From NCBI GenBank assembly GCA_035772785.1, contig JAOCPU010000059.1, forward strand, positions 62,001 through 126,000: a stretch of DNA of 64,000 bases, read 5' to 3'. The notes beneath the pieces were generated by a model, which searched no databases, was not told where the DNA came from, and worked only from the letters and a program-made list of their open reading frames with translations. This document shows, one piece after another, positions 12,801 through 25,876 of the stretch. Made by a program: the position numbers and the translations under genes. Position 1 is the stretch's first letter, and each line of letters starts with the position of its first letter. The DNA comes from Phlebiopsis flavidoalba (lineage: Eukaryota > Basidiomycota > Agaricomycetes > Polyporales > Phanerochaetaceae).

Positions 12801-15800
12801 CTGGGTGTGTGTGTGAAAACCCGGAGACCAAATCGGGTACTGAGCAAGGCGAGCCGCAAGGGTCCACTGATGTCGCTGAAATCAATATAAAATGTTTCAA
12901 GTCGCTGACAGAAAGTCGCCAAGGAATCTTGAAGGACCTGCTCCCGTTGAATAGCAATTTTATCTCTAGCAAGTCCCGCGGATAGATAGGAGTCGATCTT
13001 TTCGTGAGATAGGACTTGACTGAGGAACTGACGGATTTCAGACCAGAATGTATGGAGACGGGCGATATCTAGACGAGATTCGGGACGGTCCGAGCCTTCG
13101 AGAGATTTTGAAGGCATGGTGGAGAGCAACCCTTCGAGGTAGCTGACGGTTCCATTCTGTTGATAGCCGTCTGTTCGTTCCGCAAATGCCTGGTGTATGC
13201 CGACTTGCATCTCGACAATGGACCGCTCTTCTTCCCAGTATGCATCAGAGCAGCTCTTGAGACTCGCAGGATCTATCGGCATGTCTGGGACGTAGAGCGC
13301 TAGGATGAGCCGTCCGAAAGCGATCCAGCATTCACCAACAAGTGAACGACGAGTGTGCACTGCGGATGCACTCTTCAATCTATTGACAACAGGGAGGAGT
13401 AGCTCTTCCACTGTCGAACGCAGAGCAGCGTGGTTCGTGCGCGCTATGATCTCTAGCATGGTAGGAAGCGTGGCGTCGGCAGTGTTGATAGACGTGGAAT
13501 TTGCAGCTGACATGTATCAGTTCCAAGTCGCCAGCATTGAAGGTGGTTGCAAAACAGGTTGCGATCTATCGTATGAGATAAGATAATGTGAGCATGTGGC
13601 CATCTTCCTGGACACTCACTGTCGCAAGGCTCTTGGCAAACAAACCCCAGAAGCATTTCTGGACGAGAGGCCGAGTAGTCTGCGTTCGCCACCACAAGAG
13701 ACAGTTGCCGCTGGAGACCACCGATGAATGACTCCAAGTGTTCTAGTGTTTTTGTTCGCTTCGCTCACTGGGCATGGAAGTAAGAAAGGTGACCAATTGG
13801 ACCGCTACGAGTGACAGTCTTACCACTGGTTCACCGTGCTCTGAAGAATGGCTGGCGTGAGCAGAACGGAGGGCCCGTTGGCCTGAATCAAGATATGAGC
13901 TACTGGGAGCAGCTGAGACTCTGTTTTCCTCACGTTATTTTGGCTCGACATAACCCATGCGCTCTCCAGCCATCTTTTGAGTAAGTCCCACAACGTGAGC
14001 CAGGGACAACTGCAGACAAAATATCGTTGGTTTTTAGAGGCTTGGATTTGAGCTGGCGGCTTACGCTTTCTCGGCATCCTGAGCCCATACTGCTTGTTGA
14101 TACCCGACTAACGGTGTGAGAGGTCCCGATGGATCTGTGATTGCCATTGCAGAAGGTTTTGCACACCATTGACGAAAGTCTAGCGTGTTTTTTTAACAAT
14201 GGTGGTGACCTCCAAGACACAACGAAACGCACGTTTGGGTAAGACCAGCTGAGCATCGATCGTCAATGATGAAAGAAGACCAAGTTCTAAGATGGCATAT
14301 GAAGGGTTCATTTTTTGTGCGGAGATCTGTGCATGATCTGCCCATGTGTCTGGCATTTCCTGAAAACGTATCAGAGGATATTTCAATGAAGGGCGAGTAT
14401 AGATGTACGGATTCTAGTCGTTCGAGGAGTGCAGTGAATCCTTGCTGGGTAGATTTATCCAATGCCACGGGCAACGTCGACAAAGCTATCAGCTCGAAGA
14501 TTTCCTTACGCATCGCTGAGAAATATAAGATTAGTGTGTTGACGCAGATCTTTAATTTACTGCACTCACTTCGCATTGCAAGAGGAAGATATTGAGCCGC
14601 CATTAGCAAGCTGACGTATCTTGGTCACGTCTTGTGTGCTCGCAACTTGATGGGTCAGCCCAGTCCAGAGCTCTGAAAGTCCCGCGCCTGATGTCGACGA
14701 TAGAATACTTGAGAGATCGAGAGCATGGCTTTCGACTACCTCAAACCTTGGCCGAGGTCGTGAGAGACATTTGGAAAACCATTGTGAAGCAACGTGGACA
14801 GCTGAATAGTCGAAAACGGCCTTAGAGGCGATGTCACGCAGATACCGAGCATAGCTTAGGAGTGTGATACTGAGTTGAAGCGTGGCCTACATCGGACTTC
14901 AGCAAATTGATCATTAGCATTGCATAGCCACACGTACCTCAATATCTTCTTCTTCGATGTTCACCGAATCGATCATTCGTTGCGCTTCTTCCAGAATGGC
15001 TTGTTCGAGTGTGGACATTTTCTCGACGATACGCTGCTGAATAGCCGTTTGGTCCCCAGAGGTTTGGTGTAGTGGGCTCACAGTTGCTGTGAAGGTGTAG
15101 AGGTGAACGTGGCCGAAATAGCCTGACCAGGGATAACAGCGCAGACGCGTGTCCCTTTCGTGTTTCCGGACTGACCAACGGATCGGTAGGCTAGTAAAAT
15201 CGTTAGCTCCTACGCAAACTGGTAGCGAAGGGAAGTGAAGTCGCACCATAGCCAGGCAATCTCGGCGGGGATATTCTGAGCATCACCACTCAACGATCTA
15301 CAGGCGCGCATCACTCGGTAGACATGGCTCTGAGGCAGGCGCTGTATGACAGAGAATGTGATGTTGAGCTGAGGCAAGTACTCCACAGACGAGAGCAAGA
15401 CTCGGAGCAAGAGGGCGACGTGGTCTACAGGTACAGAATGTAAGAAGAATAGTGTAAGCGCATAAGCTTGACTGGAAGTTGGTCGTTGTGGACATCTTGA
15501 GCGAAGGTGCAAGATCAAGCATGGACGCTGCTGTTGAATCTTCTCCGAGGAGTGTGCCCGATGGAATGGAATTCATTGAAAGTATCAAAAGCATAGCCCT
15601 CGAGGAGTCCACGACGTAATGCTTCGTACTTGATACGCGAGAAGCTAATGTGCATAGACTCAGTGCTGCGGTATGCCGGAAGCGCTAAGTGTTCGAGGTG
15701 TCTTCTAGCGTCTTCCTCGCTGGTCCATGGAAGCAGGGATATTTCGACGCCTCGATTACGCATGGCTGGCTCTAGACAGTTCGCCGTACTGGCTATCGAC

Positions 15801-18800
15801 AGGACATGAAGAGACGAAAGTTAGGATGGGGGACAATCGATTCGACCTCGCCGTTTACTGCTCCTCTTTCGTTCAGGGTGTGTGAGTCGGCCGTCGTTTT
15901 CGCACAGAGAGTTGAGCCGATCGAGGACAGAAGGGTTACACAAGATTAGCACCATCAAGAAGAACCCATGAGCCCTGCTTCAGGGCATGAACCAAAGGAC
16001 CATCTACACCCATTTCAAACGTCCCTGAGTGTCGACAGTTCCCAGAAGTGCATTGATCGTCCGGACAAGTTGTTCTTGCTTTCGGAAGCTGGAGTTTCTG
16101 ATTTCGCGTGTAGTAGTTCAAGAAGGCGAGCGCTGGCATGAAGTGCATCGTCGAGAGGGGCGGACAGTGGATAGATAGCAGAACGGCTATTACGCGCTGA
16201 AGATCGGTTGAAGCCAGTTCATCTGCGAGATGTCGGCGGGAGTGCAACGGTCCTCCTCGAGTGCTGTCGGAGACAGCCTTCAGAAGATTCCGGATCCTAA
16301 CACGAGAGTCAACCTCTTCGAAGCTACCCGAGAATGTCCGACGCATCTGTAGCGGTTGTTGATGGGTATTATTTTCGTGCAAAGCATTGCCGGTAAAGTT
16401 TGCCATTGTCCTCACTAGACTCGTCTACCAACGCTTCGAGGTCCTGTGATGTGATAAGTAAGCCAGCCGTTGGCAAGACACGCGCTTGCTGAGGCGACTG
16501 CGGAGAGGTGTGACTGAAGGATTCCACCAACGCGTCTGCTTCCAATTGTTGGCCTGAACGGAGGAGGACATGTCGGCCGGCCTTGAAAGAAGGTAGGGGA
16601 GACGGTGATTCGAGGATAAGTTCGAGTGTTTTTCTCAGCGTGACTTCTCAGAGGAAAACGCTGTGTAAAACAAATGCAGGTGCCGCATCTCTGTCTTTGA
16701 GGTTGCGGAAGCGTGTTTTCAACGAAAAGGGTTCGTACGCAAAGTGCCGAGGGATGAGCGGTTTCCCCGGCCCGTTTGGACTTGAGACACGCCCCTCGGA
16801 TGACATCACGCAAGTTAAATTCCCACATGTGGGGGTCCGCCCGGTCTCGCGCATAAAGGCAAAGTCGCTTCTTTGAGACGACAAAATCTCTTCATGAAGA
16901 CAGATTGGAGTCTGTGTACGAGATCATGTCTTGGAGCCATGCTTTCGGAATGGATGGGAACAGATTACAACAGACCAACAACAGCACGTCCTCGCCAGAC
17001 AATTCTTGTACATAGACCTTGGTGAAGCGGATTGAGGAACGACTTCGGCAAAGCCTTTTCTGCCGCCGCCCTGGTGAAGTGGATTTCTGCGCCGCCAAAG
17101 ATCTTGAAGGAAGGATGGCGAGTGAAACTACGCGCCGAGCTCAGGGAACGTAGACAGTGCCGCGATGATCCATGAACGGCATTGATGAGACCTTCTAGGA
17201 CAGCTTGAGGAGCAAGAGAAATTCATCTCGTCGAGGACAATACACATCCCAATGTCCCTCTTGCAGGCACGGAGCAACTCAGCGTCCTTCCACGCGGAAC
17301 TGGCCAGGACTGCCCGCCTTCCACAGGAAGATCGGATCCAAACAGGTCAATGAGGTCGGTCTGATCAGAAAGGTTAATGCGACAGAACTGGTATCCACAT
17401 ATGTTCGCCAAGGCCGACACAAGACTGGTCTTACCAACACCAGGGCTACCTCGAGCAATATGGGTTTCTTCAGCTGGCAGGCCCTCACAACCCGATTCAC
17501 GTTGTCTCGGGTGGTGGGAGCCTGGAAACTGAACTGGTGAGGGTTTACTTGGCTGGGACCTTTCTGGATGGAAGAATGGCCCAAGTTTGACGTAAGACGT
17601 GTCGTAACTGACCGGCCTCGTCAGAGATTGCTTGGTGGAAGGGAGGCGAGCAAATGAAGCTTAGCAGAAGCTTCGCTCTTCAACTTCTCCAACGCTCCGC
17701 GAGAGTATGAGGATAGCTTGAGGCAGAGAATCGAAGACCGTCGAGGAAGGTCATGGTGTGCAGCGTGATGCTAACGAGATCTATGTGTGAGAAAAGCGAT
17801 TCCCGCAGACCGCGCAACGACTTACGAATACTGCATCAGCAGCAAGACTATCAAGGCTTCCCGGAGTGTAAAAACTGCGTTTGAGAATTGAACTCCATGC
17901 CTGTAGGTGCGGATTAGTACTAGCCAATGTAACATAGGAGGTTCTTACTAGTATGTCCCACGAAGGCTTGTTATCGAAGTATCTCCGACGGGGGCGCGAG
18001 ATAGCAGTCGCCTGTGTGGAAGATCAGAAGGGGGCGCGGTGTATGCCTCAGATCCTCATGTTGCCCACATACTCTGTGTACGATGAGCCTCTCAGATCGT
18101 CTGCTCTAGGCATCTACCGCTGGCAACCCACCAAATTTCGACCGTAAAAACGGTTACAGGAAGAGCTGGAGAAAGCTCTTTCTTTCCGTAATCTCCGCCA
18201 GGGTTCATAGTTGCCACAAGCTTGAAGGCTCGGTCGTCGGGCGCGTACGGACAGCAGGAACGTCTTTGGGCGCCATAATCCCCTCATCGGCGAGTACGAA
18301 TGGTGCGCGACTAGGTTCGAGGACGGTTCAGAGTCACGTTCCACGAAACGTACGAATCGTCGGCAAAAGTGATATCTCCATCCATGATGGAAATACGCCA
18401 CCGCTTCGCACATGGCTTCGACCCAGGGGACCATCATGCCATTCAAACATCGTAGTTAGACGGCCGACGTGAGGCACACGAAGTTCTGCGAGGGGGCCCC
18501 GTAATCACACTTCTGGTGAGATATTGGGAGTCACGAAGTAGCCGTCGACAGGAAAAAAAAAAAAAGCGTGGTTGCTTCTTGGTAGCGGAGTGGTCTGCTC
18601 GTCGGGTAGGGTAATGTTTTAATGGACGTGAGCAGGGTCGTTGCCATTGATGGAACGACCCTCAGCCTCCTGCTTGTTGAGGCTCGATTCCCGACCAAAG
18701 GTCTGAGGCCACCGATGAGATCAGCTGTCTCGGTGTTCTGGTGACAATTTACGCGCGTAGAGCTGTCTTGTGGTAATTTCCGCGAACAAATTGACAGACA

Positions 18801-21800
18801 GACGTCTTTCCACAACCGGTCTCTCCAACATGAGCAAGACAGGCTCGTTGAATCGCAGGGCGCGGGAAACGAGAGTGAACAGACGCTGCATTGCAGACGT
18901 CCAGACCAACTGGGTGGTTTCGGGAACGGGGCAACCGAGGTATGCGGCCATGTCGGTGGGCCCGTGCAGGGTGTACAGGCGGGCGGGGTCAATGCGTACT
19001 TTTCATGATGGATTCGATGACCTCTTTCACTACGACCTGGTCATCATCACGTCCAGGGAGCGCGCTCAGCGAGTAGCATGTATCCGTTTTCCGCTAGTTC
19101 TTTGGTAGCTAATGGCATCACGTCCCGCCCAACGGAACAGGTCACGGAGGGTTAGCGAAGCCATGTTTGCTTCTCGAAGATGCGACTCGACTAGACGGAC
19201 GATTCTAGGACAGTACGTTCGTTGTAATGGTTCCTTGGAACACAGAGACGTATGCGCGAGGCGTATGACGGAGCAATTTCGACAGCGCTGACAGAGGATG
19301 GTCTCCAACTCGGCCTTGTGGCACGTCCTCGAAGTGAACCTCGAGGAACCGATTCCGGAACGCGCGAGACAAGACCTTACGCGACCCGCGTAGAGACCTG
19401 GAGGGTTCTGAGTAGCAAAAGAGCATGAAGTGAGGATGGGGGCGGACTGACCTCTTGAGTCTCGGGAATGATCAGCTCTCGGTTGTCATCTAGGAGACGA
19501 TTGAGCGCCTCAAGAACACATAGACCATCGGTGGGTGCAAGATTGAGTTCGTCAAGGACTATCCAGTCTCCATTTCGCAGCGCGCGCACCAAGAGCCCGT
19601 CTTTGACCACCAACTTCCCAGTCGCCGGGTCGGAGACGTAGGTACCGAGGTATTCCTGGATGTCGGTATGCTCGTGATTGTTGATGCGGACGAAGCGATG
19701 GCCAGTTCGGCGAGCAAGATATTCGATGGAACTGGTCTTTTCCGGAAGACGTGGGACCCTCGATGAGCACAGGGAATCGCTTGGTGACGATGATGCGGGC
19801 AAGGTCGATGAGTTTAGCCTCGACGGAGGTACGGTGCCTCATGATGAACTCCTCCGAGGATCTTCCGGCAAGGGCCCGCGATCTAGGTAGAAGGGGCCAA
19901 ACTTCACGACGTCCTCCACCGTCCGACCGTTGGGGAATCCCCTGTGAGAACCATGGATAGAAGCGACCGCTGGTTTCTGACGCCGGCTAGAATGTGTTTC
20001 TGGGCAAGGGCAGTAACCGCGGCGGCACCCTGCTTGTCGAGAATCATAGTGAATGCCATCAGACAACCCTCCCACAGTGCACGACGCAAGGATTAGGAGC
20101 TGGCAAGAAGGTCCGCGGCGAATGTGAGCGCTCGGGCCAACGTCGCCGCATGGCTGAAGTGTGGTCGGTGGTTCGACCCGTCTGCGATCTCCCGCCTCTC
20201 AGCCAAGGATCTCACGGCGGTGTAGAACTCGGCGATATCCATAATTGGCACCTCCTGTCTCCGACGGCGAATGGGCCAATATACTGAGTGACCACAATGT
20301 GAAGCAGGGTCTCCTTGTCTGCGTCTGGTGGTGGAACGTCGAACGCTCGGTGAAGCGTGATCGAATATTGGGAGGGAGGTCTTTCATCTTGCCCACGTCG
20401 GTAGCGGGGTTCATAAAAGACACGCAAAAAGGCGGAAGTCGGGGTGACGGGGGACGGGTTCGAGAGATGTCCTCATGTTCTGTGTGAGAGTAAGTGAGGC
20501 TGTCGGTCCGTGCAGAAGGCTGGAAAACACATTCAAGAGTTTCAGCGCTTGCGACAGGTTTGACTTCATCTAGCAGGTATCCTGCCCAGTGTATCAAGCA
20601 GACTTGCCAAAGCCACTAGCGGTTTCTCGAAGGGACTCAGCCAGTGACCCGCCCGCAGAGCTTTCACTAGTGGACCTTCCACGAAACCATACGCGAACTT
20701 GCCATTACCTTGCACATAGGTTGGATCTCAAAGGTGTGTACATCCCGTTTCAAAAGAACTCAATCCAACTCGCTTCGGGGATAGTTCAGACCCTACCGTC
20801 GTCGTCTTTCCGGCGCTTCCTGGCGCGCATCGCCCCCTGCCTGCAAATCACTGAGTATCGCTCCGAAACGGTGGAATGAACATGCTTAACCTTTCGTCTC
20901 CATTGCGAGCTTGGATCTTCTCTCATATCGCAAGTCGTACAGATTCTTTCCATAGGGGCGACGCAGCGCGTTTTTCCACTTTCCTTCGTGCAACGAGACT
21001 TTCGGACAGACTCTTCAAAGTGCGCGTTCTTCTTAGCGACTGAACGTCACTACACTCCAAAGAGCTCCGAGAAGCGTAATTGTAGCTCAGACGCGGGCAC
21101 ACGAGGAATGCATCAACAGGCTTGAAGCCTCCCACAATATCAGTCCAGTCGATTCGGATTTGGTTAGATCAAGTTGTGCAGTGAGATGCACCATGTTGAG
21201 TGAGATCTGGAGGAGATAGCGAGAGATGCTTCGAGATGTGTGACGACGCTTGTCTTTCCGGTACCCGTCTCGCCCGTGAGAAGTATAGGCTCGTTCAAGG
21301 TGATGGCGGTGGCTATGCGAGAAAGTAGGGAGATGGCGGGTTTGTGCATGGCAAAGGGTCGTGTGGCGGGAGGAGATGTTCTCGAGAGAGGGCCGATGAT
21401 GGGGTAAGCTTGTATGACCAACTCGAACTGCTGTAACAGAACCGTTGACATCTTTGTCCGATGCTTATTAATTCTGGGGTCCGACCCTGGAGCACCCAAT
21501 CGCGACGTTCCTAGGGCTCCAGTCCGAGATATTCAGCAGTCGTAGCAGATACTACCGCAAAGATGAGCGCGAGCAAGCACAGATGTAGTCGGCACCAGCA
21601 CCAAAGAAACGTCGCGAGCCTCCGCGAAGCAAATGTCCTCGGGCCATAACGCGGTGTTTGAAAAGGACTGGACGCAAAGATCGGGCAACGTTGTCCATGA
21701 CCACGTCCACCGATGCGAATTGAGGTTGGTTGGGAGCAGCCTGACTACACGAACGCCCCCCATAATCTTTCCAACTCGCGCAGCCCAACGCGTCGCGAGT

Positions 21801-23510
21801 AGAGGAGACAGTCCCCAGTGCGCGGTGACGACCTCCCACAGTCCGAATTAAACTCTCAGCTGCCGCGCCCCCTGCCAGACGCCGGGAACGTTCGTTTGGC
21901 CACAATGAGGACAGCAGGTCGTCGTGTGCTGGAGGGTCGATTAACGACTTCGTCCAACAGATGCGCGGCGCCTAAAGAAGGTAGGAGGGTGGGTATTTGC
22001 CGCCACGAGCGGGAGTAGCGACCTCGTCGCAAAGACAGCAAAGCTCGCGTCAGCTTCGACGCGGCCACGACCCCAGGCGACGTTCCATGGTACCGCGTGC
22101 ACCGATCCATTTATCGGGGCCGAGGGATTTCGAGAAGAGGCCGTATGAGTCCAAGGTACCTCGTTGCTTCCGCGGTCCGATGTCTTCGAAGACGACCCAG
22201 AGCGGCCCTCAGCCTCGGCGCATTAGCGCGTACCAGGACGCCCTCCTTCCAATCGAATGTACCAGGGGCGATTTGGCGAGGAGACGTACGAGCCGAGCAA
22301 CGACCGAGGGTCGAGGGAGGTGTCAGCCAGATGAATGGTAACAATTTGGTTACGCCTATCCGGGAACAGGACGGCGGCAAGATGAGACAAGAGGAGGGAC
22401 TTTCCGGAAGAGGGAGGGGACGTGAGGAGAGTTGGAGGTGCGTAGTGATAGATGCAAGGGCAAGCATACGAAGTGTCGCATCGCGGTGGTTGGGGTAGAG
22501 ACGAGAGAGCTTGCTACGGTCGCGTCTCGCGAAGCAGTCGGAGCATGAGAACCGCCGTGCATAACATTTTCGCTTTAAGGGACTGTATGAAGAGATGATC
22601 TGAAGATTTAGACATATAGCGTGTCAAGACATACCTCAATTCGGCGGGGATGAATAGGCTCAATTGAGACACCATGTTTGAGTAAAGTACTTTTGCGGGG
22701 TGAGAAGCGCGTTGCGCGCGGAGACCACTCGTTCCTTCTCGATCACAGGAAGTATCCAGCCGTCGATCGTTCGCCTTGATCCATTGGGAAGAACAACCGT
22801 AGTGTAATGGACACTCTACGCCTTCGACTTCTCCGACCGTCTGTCGCTCGAGCTTGACGCGCTCACCCTTCCCATCATTCTGACTTGTAAAGCGTAACAC
22901 CGGACGGCAAGTAAGCGTACACCGTGGGTGTCAGGATGTGGGCTCCATATAAGTTGAATAAGAGGTCCTAGTGGCCAGTGAAGAAGCCGTGGCAGTTGTC
23001 GGTTGGCTTGCAGGATGCGGTAAGTAGGCAAGTAGAATTCGGTGATTTAGCGTGAGGGCGTTGAGTTCGTGAATTGCATCGACTTGTTTCCACGAACGAC
23101 AACGGGGGGGGCCATGGCGTAAAGCAGTCCATCTCAAAAGACTAGACAGTACTCTAGTGCAAATGGTCAACTCTGGACAAGTTGGTGTACGAGTTGGCTA
23201 ATACGCACGGAAAGAGCTCTGGGTGTACCTCCAATAGCACAGACAGACAGGGCTTCCAGCTTGTCCACCTCTTCCGCCTCATCTTCAAGCAATCTTGTAG
23301 AGAGGTCTAGAAGTATTGGTCTGAAGGCAGAAGCGATTGCAAGGGTATGAGAGAAGGGAGCAAGAGGGCACGAGACAGTCGACAGAGCAATTCAGGTCTA
23401 GTCGGCGCGTTTAGCAGCTCATTGTGAAGGGGCGAGTCCTGGGGAACTGTAGCGAGAAACGCTCGGGTTTGCTGCTCCAAATTTATTGTAAGAGGGTCGT
23501 AAAAACGCAT
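6821..23510 (-). CDS. MDN1: Midasin (dynein-like AAA ATPase of 60S pre-ribosome maturation)
   Basis: Midasin/Rea1 uses a six-AAA motor ring and a C-terminal MIDAS domain to pull assembly factors off nuclear pre-60S particles. The N-terminus reads 'MRFYDPLTINLEQQTR'. Walker A motifs are AAA1 'PPSSGKS' (~22.4 kb), AAA2 'GETGTGKT' (~21.26 kb), AAA3 'GPTSSGK' (~19.75 kb), AAA4 'GETGCGKTSV' (~18.81 kb), AAA5 'PGVGKTSLV' (~17.43 kb) and AAA6 'GPRSVGKTSLVRTM' (~16.43 kb, split by one missing A). AAA6 continues with 'GSWVLLDGANL' and 'VPHPNFRLFM'-like sequence. A long linker spans ~15.5-9.8 kb, an Asp/Glu-rich tract ~9.2-8.3 kb, then 'KGDYRTGKRLNMKKIIPYI' and the MIDAS motif 'DDSRS' (7469-7483), ending 'LERISEE' before the stop. 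The 16.7 kb span fits a ~4,900-residue protein plus short introns. Dozens of single-base frame slips are present but motifs are conserved, so it is probably functional. It is tandem with the gene upstream and convergent with the GCFC gene. Confidence 0.95.
8662..9189 (-). other. Acidic D/E-rich tract of midasin
   Basis: An uninterrupted 175-codon segment of the MDN1 reading frame is dominated by Asp, Glu, Gln and Pro ('DEMDMCQEAEEQDPSADIDD'). In midasins this flexible acidic region links the ~100-nm linker tail to the MIDAS domain. Its position, between the helical linker and the 'KGDYRTGKRLN' segment, agrees with the family layout. Confidence 0.9.
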
Positions 23511-23694
23511 CAGCCGAGGCCATTTTTGAGAGAATCCTGGCCAAGGGCGAGGAGGGAGCAGGAAAGGAGAACGGCCCAAAGCCTAGGCGCTAACTCTGCC
23601 CTGCCCATGGCCAGTGCAAAAATTAGATCTAATTGAGATCAAGTGTACAGATAAGATAAGATCGACGCTTCGTGTTAGATCACTCTTTTCTACA

Positions 23695-25144
23695 TCATGA
23701 CATGCTGATAAGATGAGTATCACGGCCCTCGATTTCACCAACGACCTCTGAATGACTTTCAGAGTTGATAGGTAGATCAGGTCGAGCCCTATGGTACAGT
23801 ACTCTGATACCGTGTCCGCTTAGCACCTTCTCACTATTCCGCCGACAATGGCTGCTCCTCTACCTCCATCGGCCGTCCCGCCTCCATGTCCACGAGCATC
23901 GAGGGCTGGAATGGGGGGGTGGGGGAGGGGGGGTTGATATACCGAGTGCTGTGTCATTTTCGTTTTCTACGATCGAACGTGGCCACCGTACTCGGGCAGA
24001 AGCTCGACAGGCTTTATCGGAAGCACCTTGTGCGAGACAGAGAGAATTTCGAGCATAATGGCTTCGAGATTTTCGCGAAACCGGCGATCTGGAATTGCCA
24101 GAACATCCCCGACTGTAGGCGCGGGCAGAGTGCACGTGGTGGAGAACGACGCAGCATTCCTGGTGCCAACGGAATTACCAGTGAGCACAAAATTGGGAAG
24201 TATGTGAGACATACTCATAGAACCTTTCGCCATCTGGCAGGCATTAATGTCGGGTACAGACTCCGCCGTGACACACCCGCGATTCAACGAGCTCGCAAAA
24301 TTCGCTCAGAGATTTTTCTCCGAACTAAGCGTATAGATGGTCCACACACAGTCTAGGCGTATGGAATCCGAGCACAGCTTCTCGTTCCCGGGCGCTGGGT
24401 TACACGACGTCCACCGTTCCACAGCGGGTGGCGTCGACCCAAGCACAGCCCGACAGGATCGGAGTGCTGAGACCGAGCTTCGCAAGTGCATCGTATGAGG
24501 CTCCTCTTCGTATGCCGACGCCATTTTGCAAGCCGCAGACTAATGCAGTGTCCGATGATGAAGAAGTCAAAGAGTTCAGCAGAGGCTGTATCAGAGAAGA
24601 TGTGGTCTGCACATCGGGCAGACATTTGAATGGTGCAAAAATAATAAATGCTACGGCCGAAAATTTCTGCTGGCGGCTTCGACGGAAGGCAGCCACTAGA
24701 CAAAACGTTAGAGTTTAGATATGAGCGAGCGTCTCAATGATATTGTGCATATGTACCGTCTGTGAGGTCGCCATGGTGTGGTGTGCTTCCCCACTTTGTC
24801 GGACTCAATCAGCAAACCATGCTCTGCGGAACAGTGAGTATCAGATTCAGTTCAATGTCGGAACTCGTGCGCACAAAGTGATCCACCTTGTAATGGCAGA
24901 ATGAGTTGGATCTGCGAACACAAGTATGCATCAGGGACATGCAAATGGACAATATTTTGTCGACGACATGGATCTCTGACCTGGCAGACGACCGTCAAAA
25001 CGTGCCTTGCCAGACTGCTCTAAAGACGCAAAACCATAGCATAGCGCTCCGATGTCTGCTGGCTGCTCGATCAGCGCAGGCAACGGGCCGAAAATCTTTT
25101 ATTTGCACGCACCGCCGAGTCCAACAAGTACAAATATCTAACAT
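23695..25144 (-). CDS. 2-dehydropantoate 2-reductase (ketopantoate reductase, ApbA/PanE family)
   Basis: This enzyme reduces ketopantoate with NADPH in pantothenate (coenzyme A) synthesis; fungal genomes also hold paralogues of unknown substrate. Read with frame slips from an ATG at 25144, the N-terminus gives 'IFVLVGLGGA', the glycine-rich Rossmann turn. It is followed by 'SLEQSGKAR', 'EHGLLIESDKVGKH..WRPHR', 'KCLPDVQTTSSLIQPL', 'ALVCGLQNGVGI' (the conserved QNG-G element), 'VTAESVPDINACQ', 'NAASFSTTCTLP' and, near the end, 'MLVDMEAGRPMEVEA' with 'IVRRAKRHGIRVP'. An intron acceptor (TTCCGCAG) lies near 24820. The stop is uncertain because of late frame slips; a TGA at 23695-23697 fits. The gene ends only about 185 bp before the midasin start on the same strand, so MDN1's promoter is probably within or beside its 3' end. 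Family assignment is good, exact substrate unproven. Confidence 0.75.
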
Positions 25145-25377
25145 GATCCTGGTGACGACGCTGTACGATACCAAAAGGGTTTGTGGTGGCAAGTATGGTC
25201 GTCGTTTGGCCCTGACTCACACCGTGCCTGGGAAACGATCCACGAAGCCTTCTATTCCGGGCGTCGCTAGGAAGGGGCCCCGCTGATGCCGATCTAATCT
25301 GCCTCCGTCGGCCTAGACGCGCACCATCCAGGGCTCACAGTTCCTCGACGTTCCACTTGCTCGTGGGATGGGTCGCA
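25145..25377. promoter_or_regulatory. Divergent promoter region
   Basis: This 233-bp interval lies between the minus-strand reductase start and the plus-strand small-protein start and must contain both promoters unless 5' exons were missed. No TATA element or other recognisable site was seen. Confidence 0.35.
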
Positions 25378-25876
25378 GTGTGGGCCAAATTTCTTGAAAA
25401 GGTTTGTATTGATATATTAGGGAGCTATATTTTAATGTGTAGAATCGATCTTAGCAGCTATTTCTGTCTTTTAGGTCAAGAAACCTGCCAACTCAGGGCC
25501 AGGCGGGAAGCAAAACCAGCAGCTGGTCCTGCGCCTCTTCTGAGCAAAAGAAAAAGGGCCGGGCCCCTCAAGTGGCAAAATCTGCACGCGAAGCGCTAAA
25601 GGGTCCGTCTGAAGGCCTGTGCTTAGGAGGCGCAGACTACGTCGAGCTGATCATGGGGGCAGCCGTCGGAAGGCGCGTGTCGCAGGAGGCTGCAAAGCTA
25701 CCGCAGGATCGGCGTAGGCAAATGCTTGATGATCGGCTGACGGCGGACACTGTCCAGGTAATTGCGGTTACCGTTCGTCAATCTATTGGTTGGGGGGGGG
25801 GGAGGTGTTTTTCATTATGTAGATAGTTCGTGAAGGTGAGTGGACCTACCACGGAGGTCTAGAGCTGCCGGCCTGA
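25378..25876 (+). CDS. Small basic conserved-looking protein, function unknown
   Basis: Three exons can be assembled. The first begins 'MGRSVGQIS' and runs to a GTTTGT donor near 25402, with the acceptor TTTTAG near 25474. The second reads 'VKKPANSGPGGKQNQQLV', slips one frame, then 'APQVAKSAREALKGP', 'GGADYVELIMGAA' and 'EAAKLPQDRRRQMLDDRL'. After an intron at 25758-25822, containing a 12-G run, the last exon reads 'IVREGEWTYHGGLELPA' and stops, perfectly in phase. The product would be about 110-115 residues, Lys/Arg-rich at the N-terminus. I recognise the style of small conserved basidiomycete proteins but cannot name a family. It is divergent from the ketopantoate reductase gene with about 230 bp between starts. 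Confidence 0.55.

Noticed and set aside
21552..22498. Long plus- and minus-strand open frames over AAA1/AAA2
   Set aside because: They are shadow frames of the broken midasin reading frame.
6821..23510. MDN1 as a pseudogene because of many stops and frame breaks
   Set aside because: All six Walker A regions, the acidic tract and the MIDAS motif are present in order with conserved residues, and breaks are single-base and as frequent in every other gene. Technical indels explain this better.
23886..24356. 156-codon plus-strand open frame
   Set aside because: It is antisense to the ketopantoate reductase gene, whose conserved blocks lie on the minus strand here.
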